NCBI RefSeq assembly: GCF_943169845.1
Contig: NZ_CALPBW010000009.1
Span: 1 to 64,000, forward strand
DNA from: Peptoniphilus rachelemmaiella
GTDB taxonomy: Bacteria; Bacillota; Clostridia; Tissierellales; Peptoniphilaceae
Direction: 5' to 3'
DNA: 64,000 nt
Notes under the pieces: generated by a model
Told to the model about the DNA's origin: nothing
Databases searched by the model: none
What the model saw: the letters and a program-made list of their open reading frames with translations, nothing else
Translations under genes and position numbers: made by a program
Part shown: positions 52,093-61,006 of the stretch, piece after piece
Position numbering within the stretch: the stretch's first letter is position 1
Layout of the letters: each line of letters begins with the position of its first letter

Positions 52093-52806
52093 CTATAACG
52101 CTCCATCTTCTAAAAAACTGTAAAAACTGTGATCGCCGACGATAATGTGGTCCACGACGGGTATGCCTAAAAGCTCGCCCGCCCGCTTCAAGCGCTCGGT
52201 GAGGCTTCTGTCTTCCGAAGAAGGCCTGGGATTGCCCGCCGGATGATTATGTACCAAGGCGATGGAATGGCATTTCTTGCCGATGGCCCCTTGAAAGACA
52301 TCCCGCGGGTGAACCACAGTGCAGTCCAAGGTGCCTCTGGAGATGCACTCCACAAATTGCAACTCCTTCTTCACGTTCAGGCCGATGACGCGAAACTCTT
52401 CGTGCTGAAGCCCCATTAAATCCGGGGAAACGAAATCCGCAATGGCTTTCGGCGTGTTTAGGGGCACGGCTTGGCCCATGGGCCGACGCATTCTCCGCGC
52501 CATTTCCACCATGCCAACGAGGCGGGCGGCTTTGCTCTTTCCGATGCCTTTGACGGAGAGAAAATCGTCGTAGGTGCCGGTGAAAAGAGAGCTCAGGCCC
52601 TGACGAGCCGGAGACTTGCTTTCCAAGCTGTCGATAATATCCTGTGCCACCTCGATGGCGGTTCTGCCCATGGTGCCGGTGCGCAAAAAAAGAGCCAAAA
52701 GTTCGCTGTCGGAGAGGGCTTCGGCGCCGTAAGTCATGAGCTTTTCCTCAGGCAGCGTGGCGTGATCGTAGTCCAGAAGCTTTTTCTTTTCCCCATTATC
52801 GCTCAT
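52093..52806 (-). CDS. radC: RadC-family JAB-domain protein
   Basis: 237 aa. The N-terminal helix-hairpin-helix portion (LSVKGIGKSKAARLVGMVE) is followed by an MPN/JAMM domain with the metal motif VHNHPAGNPRPSSED. The historical DNA-repair role of RadC is doubtful; the biochemical function of the housekeeping form is not established. It lies between maf and mreC as in many Firmicutes. Confidence 0.92.
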   Translation of the reverse strand: MSDNGEKKKLLDYDHATLPEEKLMTYGAEALSDSELLALFLRTGTMGRTAIEVAQDIIDSLESKSPARQGLSSLFTGTYDDFLSVKGIGKSKAARLVGMVEMARRMRRPMGQAVPLNTPKAIADFVSPDLMGLQHEEFRVIGLNVKKELQFVECISRGTLDCTVVHPRDVFQGAIGKKCHSIALVHNHPAGNPRPSSEDRSLTERLKRAGELLGIPVVDHIIVGDHSFYSFLEDGAL

Positions 52807-53353
52807 GGCCCACTCCTTTCAATTGCTTTTCAATGGATGCCACGTGCATGCCGATGACCGTGTCCATGGCTCCCTCTACCGTGATCTTAAATTCGTCGAT
52901 GTCCTGCACGCCATAGGCCCCCGCCTTGTCCATGTAGGTGTTTTTGTCTAAATAGGCCTTCATTTGCGCCTCGGTAAAATCTTCAAAGTGCACGAAAGAC
53001 TGATCGTAGTCTACGTATTTTTTCTCGCCTAAAATGGCGTAGGCGCTGATAACCCGGTGCGTCCGCCCCTTCATGGCCAAAAGCATTTTCTCGGCCTCGG
53101 CGCGGTCTTTCGGCTTACCTAAGATTGTATCGCCCAATACCACCACCGTATCCACGGCGACGACCACATCCTCCGGCCGCTTTTCTTTCACGCACATGGC
53201 CTTTTGAAGGGCCAATTGCATGGTGTAGATCTCCGCAGGCGACAAACGCAAATGCCTTTCATCGTAGTCCGGTTTTTCTATTTCGAAAGTAAATCCTCCC
53301 TCCGCCAAAAGTTTTTTTCTGCGGGGAGATGACGAAGCCAAGACTAAGCTCAT
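52796..53353 (-). CDS. maf: Maf-family nucleoside triphosphate pyrophosphatase
   Basis: House-cleaning enzyme hydrolysing dTTP/UTP or modified nucleotides, 185 aa. Marks: LASSSPRRKKLL at the N-terminus, DYDERH, VVAVDTVVVLGDTILGKPKD, and KAGAYGVQDIDEFKITVEGAMD-type C-terminal pocket. Overexpression of Maf blocks septation in Bacillus. It overlaps radC by 11 bases. Confidence 0.95.
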   Translation of the reverse strand: MSLVLASSSPRRKKLLAEGGFTFEIEKPDYDERHLRLSPAEIYTMQLALQKAMCVKEKRPEDVVVAVDTVVVLGDTILGKPKDRAEAEKMLLAMKGRTHRVISAYAILGEKKYVDYDQSFVHFEDFTEAQMKAYLDKNTYMDKAGAYGVQDIDEFKITVEGAMDTVIGMHVASIEKQLKGVGHER

Positions 53354-53853
53354 AAACGCACTCCGATCTTTTGTAAATGACGACTGACATAAATGGCCGC
53401 GAGGCCCACGAAATAGCCTGTAAATAATCCTAAAATCAAGAGGAGAGGCAAATAGGTCAAAAGGCCCATGTTATGAACCATGACAATGGCCGTGGTGATC
53501 TGTCCCACATTGTGGAAGAAGGATCCGATAAAACTGATGCCGATGAGTGTGGCGCTCTTAATGGTTTTTAAGGATAAAATCATGGCCAAAGACGAAAGCA
53601 GGGCGCCGGTGCCGCTGTAGAAAAAGCTTGTCACATTGCCGGTGACGAGCATCAAAAGCACGCTTTTTAATATGGCCACGACGAAGCCTTCCTTGGGCCC
53701 GAAGACCACGATGGTCGTTAAAATCACCACATTGGAAAGGCCCAGGCGTGCTCCCGGCAGGGGCACGGGCAAGGGAATCATGGTTTCCATAAAGCCCAAG
53801 GCCACGGCCATGGCGATCATTAATCCTAAAAATATTTGTTTTCGACTATCCAT
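53350..53853 (-). CDS. Gx transporter family membrane protein
   Basis: 167 aa, five hydrophobic segments. The motif PLPGARLGLSNVVILTTIVVFG near residue 35 identifies the Gx/HepA-type family (Pfam Gx_transp), sometimes annotated as heptaprenyl diphosphate synthase component I. The fold resembles ECF-type substrate-binding subunits, so small-molecule uptake is plausible; the substrate is unknown. It is typically paired with the NusG_II-domain gene, as here. Confidence 0.85.
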   Translation of the reverse strand: MDSRKQIFLGLMIAMAVALGFMETMIPLPVPLPGARLGLSNVVILTTIVVFGPKEGFVVAILKSVLLMLVTGNVTSFFYSGTGALLSSLAMILSLKTIKSATLIGISFIGSFFHNVGQITTAIVMVHNMGLLTYLPLLLILGLFTGYFVGLAAIYVSRHLQKIGVRL

Positions 53854-53855
53854 GC

Positions 53856-54233
53856 TTACCTCAACAATAGATCCATGGTGGGCGTCTCGTCGCTTTTGAT
53901 TTCAGCGATGATGCGGTGGGGAAGGCAGACAATCATCTCTCCCGGCCGCTTAATAGGCGCCATATTTAAACAAATGCCGTCGGGGCAGTCGGACTCCGTC
54001 ATCTTTGCCCCATTTTCGTCAATGGTCAATTTATTTGTGCCGCCGTGCGAGTGGAAAACATACGTCTTTCCTCTGTGGGCGTCGTCCATGGGAATTTTCT
54101 TCACTTCTTTGCCGTCGATTTGCACGCTCACATAGGCGTGGGCCGCTTCTTTTTTCGGAATCAACTGCGTCGCACCGAGGCCCAAGGCGACGACGAGAAT
54201 AACGAAGGCGATGATCACATCGGTTTTATTCAT
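53856..54233 (-). CDS. NusG domain II (NGN-less) membrane-anchored protein
   Basis: About 125 aa: an N-terminal membrane helix (about 5-23), then a beta-rich NusG_II domain (YVSVQIDGKEVKKIPM; ESDCPDGICLNMAPI; EMIVCLPHRIIAEI). The conserved cysteine pair in DCPDGIC is typical. The start ATG 54233 follows AAAGGGGGG; an upstream in-frame start is less good. Function unknown. It often co-occurs with Gx transporter and FMN-binding proteins. It is the first gene of the long operon to rng. Confidence 0.82.
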   Translation of the reverse strand: MNKTDVIIAFVILVVALGLGATQLIPKKEAAHAYVSVQIDGKEVKKIPMDDAHRGKTYVFHSHGGTNKLTIDENGAKMTESDCPDGICLNMAPIKRPGEMIVCLPHRIIAEIKSDETPTMDLLLR

Positions 54234-54257
54234 GGCTCCCCCCTTTTTCAACATTTA

Positions 54258-54263
54258 ATTATA
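54258..54263 (-). promoter_or_regulatory. Extended -10 promoter of the NusG_II-to-rng operon
   Basis: The minus strand reads TGGTATAAT, a perfect extended -10, about 25 bases before the start of the first gene. The -35 is weak. Confidence 0.6.
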
Positions 54264-54302
54264 CCATAGATAGGCAGCGGAAAAAGAAAGGCTCTATGGG
54301 AA

Positions 54303-54341
54303 AAACAAAAGCCCCGGCATGAACTATTGCCGAGGCTTTGG
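54303..54341 (-). terminator. Terminator of the lipoprotein gene
   Basis: On the minus strand AAAGCC.CGGCA pairs with TGCCG.GGCTTT (one internal mismatch), followed by TTTTGTTTTT. It separates the lipoprotein from the next operon. Confidence 0.8.
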
Positions 54342-54374
54342 AAGTCCGTTCTATTTTGTTGCTTTCTGAAATTA

Positions 54375-55559
54375 TCAAAATTCGTTTTCCACAACTTCAT
54401 CCGGTGAGTCGTAACCCGGGGTCGTAATTCTCTCCCATCTTCCCGGGTCATACTTGCCGCTTTTAATTACCATCGTCCCTTTTACCTTTTCGTAGTCAAT
54501 AGAGAAAATTGTTTTTAAATCTTCAATATCAATATAGAAAATACCATCTTTCACAAAAGGCTTATTTTTAGGTCTAAAGTATTCGCGGGTTCCCGGGGGC
54601 GCCTCATAGAGTTCATCAATACTTATAAAGATGTTTTTCTCACTATAATACGCATCGAAATACTCATCTCCCTTGCCAGGCCAAGCAACCAAGAACCAAG
54701 TCTTTCCATCCCCGGCATCCTTATAGTAGGTTGCCGGATCGTTGTAATCTCCCGGCAATTCTCCTCTCGGCGTATCAGTAACGGGCATGTATTTTACAAA
54801 TAGCAGATTCATCTCGCCAAAAGGATAATAGGTAACCCCATCTTTGACGATAACATCCACCGTCCCCGCATCTTTTCCTTCAATGTTCAACGGCACTATA
54901 GCGCTTTCTATATTTTTGTGGGCCTTCTTTTCAGCTATCACGAATTGGCGGCTCTTTTGATCGTAATCATAGGTCATTTCTCGTTCCTTGCGCACGCCGC
55001 CGGCTTCAGTATTTTCTATATAGGTTTCGTTGTTTACGAAATGATCGCCGACTTTGTCGAAGAGATCGATATGAGACGAAATGTCCGGCTCGTAGACCTC
55101 GTTGTCCTTGACGCCGTAGAGATAGCCCATGCCGCCCGTAGTGAACAACTTTCTCAGATAGAGATAAGCGTCTTTTCCGACCACCAAGAGATGGGGGTTG
55201 TCGTCAAATCCGTCTTCTTCCACACCGCGAACTTCCCGGGGCTGTAAATCTTCGTCAATATAAATAAGCTTTAAGCCGTCATCCTTTTTCACAATGGCAT
55301 AGGCGGCGAGCTTGCCGTTGTCGTCGTAGTCGTCAATCCACAAACATTTTTCACCCTCGTCGGTGGTGTAAATGGATAAATTGTCTTCCGCATATCGGCG
55401 AATGGCTTTTTCATTGTATCCGCCTTCATTCGCCTCACCCGTTTTAGGCGCACCGCCGGTGTCGCGCGAGGCGATTTCGTTGAGAATGGGGCGCGGCTTG
55501 GCACTGACGCACCCGGTGAGCAAACAGGCAATCAAAAAAATGGACAAATAGCGTTTCAT
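54375..55559 (-). CDS. Lipoprotein of unknown function
   Basis: 394 aa. The signal peptide ends in the lipobox LLTGC (Cys17). The rest is hydrophilic and rich in Asp, Glu and Tyr, with beta-strand-like blocks (ECLWIDDYDDNGKLAAYAIV and GVTYYPFGEMNLLFVKY). A C-terminal segment (VKDGIFYIDIEDLKTIF, then GTMVIKSG) resembles the stalk/copper-amine-oxidase N-like repeat of clostridial surface proteins. I recognise no enzyme motif. It is monocistronic, with its own promoter and terminator. Its lower GC and codon choices differ from the flanking operons, hinting at transfer or low expression. Confidence 0.8.
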   Translation of the reverse strand: MKRYLSIFLIACLLTGCVSAKPRPILNEIASRDTGGAPKTGEANEGGYNEKAIRRYAEDNLSIYTTDEGEKCLWIDDYDDNGKLAAYAIVKKDDGLKLIYIDEDLQPREVRGVEEDGFDDNPHLLVVGKDAYLYLRKLFTTGGMGYLYGVKDNEVYEPDISSHIDLFDKVGDHFVNNETYIENTEAGGVRKEREMTYDYDQKSRQFVIAEKKAHKNIESAIVPLNIEGKDAGTVDVIVKDGVTYYPFGEMNLLFVKYMPVTDTPRGELPGDYNDPATYYKDAGDGKTWFLVAWPGKGDEYFDAYYSEKNIFISIDELYEAPPGTREYFRPKNKPFVKDGIFYIDIEDLKTIFSIDYEKVKGTMVIKSGKYDPGRWERITTPGYDSPDEVVENEF

Positions 55560-55585
55560 AAAAACCTCCTGCCGTTTTTATTTAT

Positions 55586-55591
55586 ATTATA
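55586..55591 (-). promoter_or_regulatory. -10 element of the lipoprotein gene
   Basis: A perfect TATAAT on the minus strand with a moderate CTGATT 16 bases upstream, in a very AT-rich stretch. Confidence 0.5.
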
Positions 55592-55704
55592 TCATTTTAA
55601 ATAATAAAATCAGCCGTTTATTTCTTTCATCCGTAAAACAGCAGGATCATTCGTTTTTTTCGCATAAATTCTTTCAATTTTTATCGGTTCAGTTGATTCT
55701 TTTC

Positions 55705-55806
55705 ATGATCAGGCAGAAAAAAACGGCGATGCACCTCTTCAAGGCCCTCTCCTTATCCCTCATCTTATTACTGTCTTTAGCCACAGAAAAAAATGACGTA
55801 CCATAG
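55705..55806 (+). pseudogene. Possible signal-peptide remnant or micro-ORF (33 aa)
   Basis: ATG to TAG in a gap otherwise empty. The peptide starts with basic residues (MIRQKKT) and continues with a hydrophobic stretch (LFKALSLSLILLLSLA), then ends after EKNDVP. No ribosome binding site is visible and there is no homologue I recognise. It may be the front of a decayed secreted-protein gene, or chance. Confidence 0.2.
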
Positions 55807-55881
55807 AGCCTTTCTTCCTGAAAATCCAGTCATGGAAATCTCGGCACAATCCGCACTTTTCAGACCTTCCGGAAAACATAA

Positions 55882-55913
55882 AAATAGTGCCGACGAATTC
55901 GCCGACACTATTT
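55882..55913 (-). terminator. Terminator of the rnf operon
   Basis: On the minus strand AAATAGTG pairs with CACTATTT around a partly paired core, followed by TTTTATGTTTT, 16 bases past the rnfB stop. Confidence 0.85.
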
Positions 55914-55929
55914 CTGATCTTCAAACGAC

Positions 55930-56865
55930 TTATTGCACTTTGCTGTTGTCGTCAGCGGCGACGACTTTTTCTTTTTCAGCTGCCTGTTGAGCGGCGGCTG
56001 CTTTCTTTGCTTCTGCAGCTTGCAATTTCTTTTGTTTTTCTTTTTCCTTCATTTTTTCGACGCGTTCAGGGTATTCTACGAAGATAGCACCGGTGGGGCA
56101 CTTGGATGCGCAGATACCGCAGTTGATACACTTCGAATAGTCGATGGATGCCAAGTTGTCTTCGACGTGGATTGCGTCTTTCGGGCAATTCTTTTCGCAA
56201 AGACCGCAGGCGATACATCCGATGGAGCAGTTGGTGCGAACAACTTTGCCCGGATCGTGGGTCGAACATTTAACTTCGGTTTTTTGTTTGTAGGGCATGA
56301 GGCCAATAATGTTTTTCGGACAAATGTCGATGCATTTCTTACAAGCGACACATTTTTCCTTGTCGACGGAAGCGATGCCGTTGATAACGTGGATGGCGTC
56401 GAATTCACAGACGCTCACACAGGTGCCGCCGCCTAAACAACCGGAAGCACAGCCTTTGGATCCGCGCGCATAGTCGCCGATCAAACGGCAGTCTACCAGA
56501 CCGCTGTATTCGTATTTGTTCTTGGACTTTTCACAGTCCCCTTGGCACCGAACGACGGCAACTTCTTTTTCAACGTCGCCGGCCGCTTGGCCCATAATTT
56601 CGGCTACTTTTTCAGCTACTTCTTGTCCGCCGATGGCACAGCCGTTGACCGGTGCGTCACCTGCTACGATGGCATCTGCCATACCGGCACAGCCCGGGAA
56701 CCCGCAGGCCCCGCAGTTGGCGCCGGGAAGTGCATCAAGTACGTTTACGACGCGAGGGTCCATGTCTACGGCAAAGACCTTATCGGCAAATGCCAACACA
56801 GCACCGAGGAGAAGCCCCAACACGCCTAAAATAATGACCGCATAAATTACGTTTTGTGCATTCAC
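55930..56865 (-). CDS. rnfB: Rnf complex subunit B (Fe-S electron entry subunit)
   Basis: 311 aa. An N-terminal membrane helix (about 6-26) precedes the 4Fe4S domain GANCGACGFPGCAGMADAI with a fourth cysteine near 75. Several ferredoxin-type clusters follow (CVACKKCIDICPKNI, CIACGLCEKNCPKDAI, CINCGICASKCPTGAI), plus a CxxxC-rich segment around 130-160. The charged Ala/Lys C-terminal tail is longer than in many homologues. RnfB takes electrons from reduced ferredoxin. It is last in the operon order C-D-G-E-A-B, the clostridial arrangement. Confidence 0.97.
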   Translation of the reverse strand: MNAQNVIYAVIILGVLGLLLGAVLAFADKVFAVDMDPRVVNVLDALPGANCGACGFPGCAGMADAIVAGDAPVNGCAIGGQEVAEKVAEIMGQAAGDVEKEVAVVRCQGDCEKSKNKYEYSGLVDCRLIGDYARGSKGCASGCLGGGTCVSVCEFDAIHVINGIASVDKEKCVACKKCIDICPKNIIGLMPYKQKTEVKCSTHDPGKVVRTNCSIGCIACGLCEKNCPKDAIHVEDNLASIDYSKCINCGICASKCPTGAIFVEYPERVEKMKEKEKQKKLQAAEAKKAAAAQQAAEKEKVVAADDNSKVQ

Positions 56866-56877
56866 GTGAATCGCCCC

Positions 56878-57453
56878 CTATACTAATCCTTGGAATCCCA
56901 TAAAGGCGATGGCCATTAAACCGGCACTGATCAGCGCAATCGGGACACCTTGTAACGGTTTCGGAATCGGCATGATTTCCATACGTTCACGAAGGGCACT
57001 TAATAAGAGCAGTGCGAGGGTGAAACCGATGGATGCACCTAAACCGTTAATGATGGCTTCGAAAAGATTGAATTCACTTTGAATGTTCAATACGGTAACA
57101 CCTAATACCATACAGTTGGTGGTAATCAGGGGTAAGAAGACGCCCATGGCAGAGTACAATGCGGGAGATGATTTTTTAATAAACATTTCTACAAATTGTA
57201 CTAAGGACGCGATAACGAGAATGAACACGATGGTTTGTAAGTATTCCAAGCCGAAAACGTCTAAGACGAAATGTTGGAGTAACCAGGTAACTGCCGATGC
57301 GATGACGACGACGAAGGTAACGGCGACGCCCATGCCCGTAGCAGTTTCAGTTTTAGAGGATACGCCTAAGAAGGGGCAGATCCCGAGGAACTTCGCGAAA
57401 ATATAGTTGTTAACTAAAATGGTCGATATAAGAATCGTTAAAATCGTTGACAT
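56878..57453 (-). CDS. rnfA: Rnf complex subunit A
   Basis: Membrane subunit, 191 aa, six hydrophobic helices. ILVNNYIFAKFLGICPFLGVS and MGVFLPLITTNCMVLGV are typical, including the cysteines (FLGICPF and TTNC) that coordinate the intramembrane Fe-S centre with RnfE. The gene lies 12 bases before rnfB. Confidence 0.96.
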   Translation of the reverse strand: MSTILTILISTILVNNYIFAKFLGICPFLGVSSKTETATGMGVAVTFVVVIASAVTWLLQHFVLDVFGLEYLQTIVFILVIASLVQFVEMFIKKSSPALYSAMGVFLPLITTNCMVLGVTVLNIQSEFNLFEAIINGLGASIGFTLALLLLSALRERMEIMPIPKPLQGVPIALISAGLMAIAFMGFQGLV

Positions 57454-57464
57454 AGTCTACCTCC

Positions 57465-58058
57465 CTACGCTCTTTTAGCCATGATGCCGCGGTAGAGGGC
57501 AATCCACAGACCTAAGAGGATAAATGCACCGGCGGGGGAAGTGAAGATTCCGATACCGGGATAAGATTGAGGGAAGATTTGAATATCCATCAGCGTGCCG
57601 TGACCGAAGAGTTCTCTGACCACAGCCATAGCCAACATGGCTAAAAGATAGCCGATACCTGTCCCTAAACCATCGACGATAGACGGAACGACTTTGTTTT
57701 GATAAGCAAAACCTTCCGCTTCACCTAAGATACAGCAGTTAACGACGATCAAGGGCAAGAAGATACCCAATGCACTGTAGATCGCAGGGCTGTATGCGTG
57801 CAGTACCATTTCAACTAAGGTTACAAAGGCTGCAATGACGACGATAAACGCGGGAATCCGAACATTATTCGGAATGACGTTTCTTAACATACTGACAACG
57901 GCATTGGAGCAGATCAATACGAATGTAACTGCAACCCCCATGGCGATGGCGGAGGAAACGGCCGTACTAATGGCCAATACCGAACACAGGCCGATCATTT
58001 GCATAAAGATCGGATTGTTTTTGAAAATACTATTCGTAAAAACTTTTCCTAAACTCAT
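57465..58058 (-). CDS. rnfE: Rnf complex subunit E
   Basis: Membrane subunit, 197 aa, homologous to RnfA in inverted topology. QMIGLCSVLAISTAV and LGIFLPLIVVNCCILGEAE carry the paired cysteines for the shared intramembrane cluster. Part of the ion-translocating core. Confidence 0.96.
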   Translation of the reverse strand: MSLGKVFTNSIFKNNPIFMQMIGLCSVLAISTAVSSAIAMGVAVTFVLICSNAVVSMLRNVIPNNVRIPAFIVVIAAFVTLVEMVLHAYSPAIYSALGIFLPLIVVNCCILGEAEGFAYQNKVVPSIVDGLGTGIGYLLAMLAMAVVRELFGHGTLMDIQIFPQSYPGIGIFTSPAGAFILLGLWIALYRGIMAKRA

Positions 58059-58067
58059 AACTACCCC

Positions 58068-58649
58068 CTACTTTGCGCTAATTTCTTCGTAAGCGGGAAG
58101 AATGGCATTAATTCCCTTGAGTACGGCGGTAGATGAAATAGTGGCACCACTGATCATCGGAATTTCATCTTCGGCTTGCGGATTCTTATTCCCTTTGACT
58201 TCGCCATTCTTAAAGGACTTGCCTACGAATTGATCGAAGTAGGGTGCTTCGGTAATTTGCGTACCGATACCGGGTGTTTCGGCGTTTTGAATGTTTCTAA
58301 AACCGGCAATGGTTCCGTCATTTAAAAGACCGATGGCATTGGTCATGGAACCGCCATAACCCTTGCCCGTGTGGTTGATACCGTAGCCGACAATTTCGTC
58401 GCCTTTTTTCGCTACGAAAACATCTTGAATTTCTTTGTACTTTTCGATGAGGGCTGCTTTTTTCGCTTCATCCAAGGGTTCGAATTTATCGGCCTTATCG
58501 CCGTAAATTTCTTGGTAAGCTTGAACAGACTTCTCGAATTCAGCTTTTGCGATAACTTCAGAGGTAAAGCTGTTAACTACAGCTAACAGTCCTGCCGCAA
58601 TTGCGGAAATAACCAATAGGACAAGACCTGTCTTTAAATAATTCTTCAT
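58068..58649 (-). CDS. rnfG: Rnf complex subunit G (covalent flavin subunit)
   Basis: 193 aa. One N-terminal membrane helix (about 7-26) precedes an FMN-binding domain outside the membrane. The flavinylation motif SGAT gives Thr170 (PMISGATISSTAV) as the covalent FMN site. The start is four codons' worth of space from rnfD (adjacent, no gap). Confidence 0.95.
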   Translation of the reverse strand: MKNYLKTGLVLLVISAIAAGLLAVVNSFTSEVIAKAEFEKSVQAYQEIYGDKADKFEPLDEAKKAALIEKYKEIQDVFVAKKGDEIVGYGINHTGKGYGGSMTNAIGLLNDGTIAGFRNIQNAETPGIGTQITEAPYFDQFVGKSFKNGEVKGNKNPQAEDEIPMISGATISSTAVLKGINAILPAYEEISAK

Positions 58650-59642
58650 TTACTTCGCCTCCCCATAAGCTTCCGTTTTTGTCAAACGTTCGATCAAGGG
58701 GCTTGCTACGTTCATAAGAAGGATGGAGTAGGATACACCTTCGGCCATGTTGCCCTTCATACGAATGACGGCCGTTAAGATACCACAGCCGATGGCGAAA
58801 ATGATTTTGCCTTTATCCCCTTGGGGCGTAGAACTGTAGTCCGTCGCCATAAAGAATGCACCGAGGAACAAACCGCCGCCGAGAAGTTCGTAAGGAAGTA
58901 ATTCCGTACCGATACCGAAAACCAAGAGGAAAACAGCCGTCGTTGCAATGTAAATAACGGGGATCTTCCAGTCGATGACTTTGCGGGCGAATAAGTAGCA
59001 GGCACCGATTAACAAGAGAAGGGCGGAGGTTTCACCGATAACCCCGCCGATGTTACCGAGGAACATATCCTTTAACGGCGGAAGGGCATCTAAGTGTTGA
59101 CCGGCCTTAATGATGGTAAGGGGCGTTGCTGCCGATGCGGCATCGGCGGTTTCAGCCACTTTTGCCATCGCGGGTGCGGTGTAGGTTGCCATTAATGCGG
59201 GCCAGGATAACATCGCCATGGCACGACCGGCCAATGCCGGGTTAACAAAGTTGCCGCCGATGCCGCCAAAGGCTTCTTTTACGATGACGATGGCGAAGAT
59301 CGAGGCAATTGCGGGTACATACCAGGGTACGCCTGCAGGCATGTTCATGGCGAGCAGGAGCCCGGTTACGACGGCGGATAAGTCGCCGATTTGAGATTCT
59401 TTCTTCGTGATTTTTTGGAAGAGGAATTCACTGCCGACACAGCAGATTACACTGATCAGATAAATAATAAGTGCCTGCATTCCGAAGAAATACACACTGC
59501 CTACGACGGCCGGTGCCAATGCGATGATGACATCGCGCATAATCTTGGTTACCGTGTCGTTGGAACGAATATGGGGCGCTAATTGTACGAAGCGTCCGTC
59601 TCCTTGTAAATTAGGAGATTGGGCTTTTACATTTTTTTCCAT
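58650..59642 (-). CDS. rnfD: Rnf complex subunit D (covalent flavin membrane subunit)
   Basis: 330 aa, about eight membrane helices. The S-x-A-T flavinylation motif reads SAATPLTIIK, with Thr173 as likely covalent FMN site. FGGIGGNFVNPALAGRA and FFMATDYSSTPQGDKGK are family hallmarks. RnfD forms the main ion-translocating channel with the A/E pair. Confidence 0.95.
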   Translation of the reverse strand: MEKNVKAQSPNLQGDGRFVQLAPHIRSNDTVTKIMRDVIIALAPAVVGSVYFFGMQALIIYLISVICCVGSEFLFQKITKKESQIGDLSAVVTGLLLAMNMPAGVPWYVPAIASIFAIVIVKEAFGGIGGNFVNPALAGRAMAMLSWPALMATYTAPAMAKVAETADAASAATPLTIIKAGQHLDALPPLKDMFLGNIGGVIGETSALLLLIGACYLFARKVIDWKIPVIYIATTAVFLLVFGIGTELLPYELLGGGLFLGAFFMATDYSSTPQGDKGKIIFAIGCGILTAVIRMKGNMAEGVSYSILLMNVASPLIERLTKTEAYGEAK

Positions 59643-59654
59643 GACTACCTCCTA

Positions 59655-60980
59655 TTATTTACGAGCATTGGCGCGCACTTCGCGTTTAGCGAGTTTTGTC
59701 GATTCGCTTAAATAGCGCTTTGCGGGACATACAAACGAGCAAATGCCACATTCCATGCATTGATCCGCATGGTATTCCTGACATTTGTCAATTCGATTTC
59801 TCAAAATCGATGCGTTAATACGCGTCGGGTTAATATTGGCCGGGCAGTGATCCACGCAGCGACCGCATTGGATGCAGGGCCCTTCTTCCATGTCATCGAT
59901 TTCAACATCGGTGAAGGCCAAAATACCGGAGGTCGTCTTGGTTATGGGCGAAGTAAAGTCGAAAATGGACTTCCCTGTCATGGGGCCGCCGCAAATAAAT
60001 TCGACGACATTATCTTTCACGCCGCAGTAATCCAAAATATCTTGTACCGGCGTACCGACACGAACCAAAAGGTTCTTCGGATGTTCGATACCGGAACCGG
60101 ATACGGTAAGGATCCGTTCGATGGAAGGCATGCCTTTGGCGATTAAATCGTAGTAGGCTTTCGACGTTTGAACATTGGTCAAGAAGACGCCGACGTCGTT
60201 GGTGACGCCGTTTTGCGGAACAATACGACCGCAGATCGCTTCCGATTGACGTTTGGAATCCCCTTGGGGATATTTGGTCTGCATCGTAGCTACCTTTAAG
60301 GTCGGGTATTCGTTTTTAACCATTTCGTTGGCCTTTTCAATGGCGTCCGGTTTGTTTTGTTCGATGGCCAAGTAGGCTTCATCGGTTTGATAAAGGTCTT
60401 GGAACAATTTTAAGGATGCAAATAATTCATCGGCTTGTTCCAACATGAGGCGGTGGTCACAAGTCAAGAACGGTTCACATTCAGCGCCGTTTAAAATAAC
60501 GATGTCCAATACCGGGTCATCACTCTTCAATTTTGCGTGAAGCGGGAAGCCGGCACCACCCATACCGACGATCCCTGCGTTTTTAACCAAGGATACAATT
60601 TCGTCGATACTCATGTCTTTGTAATTTTCCACCGGTTTAACGGAAGGATCTAAATCATCCTTGCCGTCGTTTTCGATGACGACCATATCCGTGTACATAC
60701 CGTTGGCAGCATAACCTTTTTCAATGGCGATAACTTCGCCCGATACACTGCTATGTACGGCCGCGGAAATAAACGCGTCGGAATTACCGACAATTTGCCC
60801 TCTCAGTACGTGGTCCCCTACGGCAACCGTAGGTTTACACGGCGCACCGATGTGTTGGCTCATAGGAATTCGAACCAACTTCGGTGAAGGCAGAACTTCA
60901 ATAGCGACTCCTTCTGTCAGCTCTTTGTGTTCATCAAAGTGAACGCCGCCCACAGAAAAAGTGAGATTCGTCTTTGCCAT
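59655..60980 (-). CDS. rnfC: Rnf complex subunit C (NADH/FMN and Fe-S subunit)
   Basis: 441 aa. GMGGAGFPLHAKL (NADH/FMN-binding region similar to Nqo1) and ILNGAECEPFLTCDHRLM occur in the first half. Two 4Fe4S motifs lie near the C-terminus (CIQCGRCVDHCPANINP and CMECGICSFVCPAKRY). RnfC passes electrons to NAD+. It is the first gene of the operon, with GGGGTG as ribosome binding site, preceded by a structured leader. Confidence 0.96.
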   Translation of the reverse strand: MAKTNLTFSVGGVHFDEHKELTEGVAIEVLPSPKLVRIPMSQHIGAPCKPTVAVGDHVLRGQIVGNSDAFISAAVHSSVSGEVIAIEKGYAANGMYTDMVVIENDGKDDLDPSVKPVENYKDMSIDEIVSLVKNAGIVGMGGAGFPLHAKLKSDDPVLDIVILNGAECEPFLTCDHRLMLEQADELFASLKLFQDLYQTDEAYLAIEQNKPDAIEKANEMVKNEYPTLKVATMQTKYPQGDSKRQSEAICGRIVPQNGVTNDVGVFLTNVQTSKAYYDLIAKGMPSIERILTVSGSGIEHPKNLLVRVGTPVQDILDYCGVKDNVVEFICGGPMTGKSIFDFTSPITKTTSGILAFTDVEIDDMEEGPCIQCGRCVDHCPANINPTRINASILRNRIDKCQEYHADQCMECGICSFVCPAKRYLSESTKLAKREVRANARK

Positions 60981-61006
60981 TCTTTCACCCCTTGCATTCT
61001 AAGAAA

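Larger units (their letters stand above)
55560..55929. other. AT-rich 370-base intergenic gap
   Basis: The left part holds the lipoprotein promoter and ribosome binding site; the right end holds the rnfB terminator. Between about 55620 and 55880 I see no confident gene, RNA or repeat, only the short signal-peptide-like reading frame listed separately. Confidence 0.6.
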
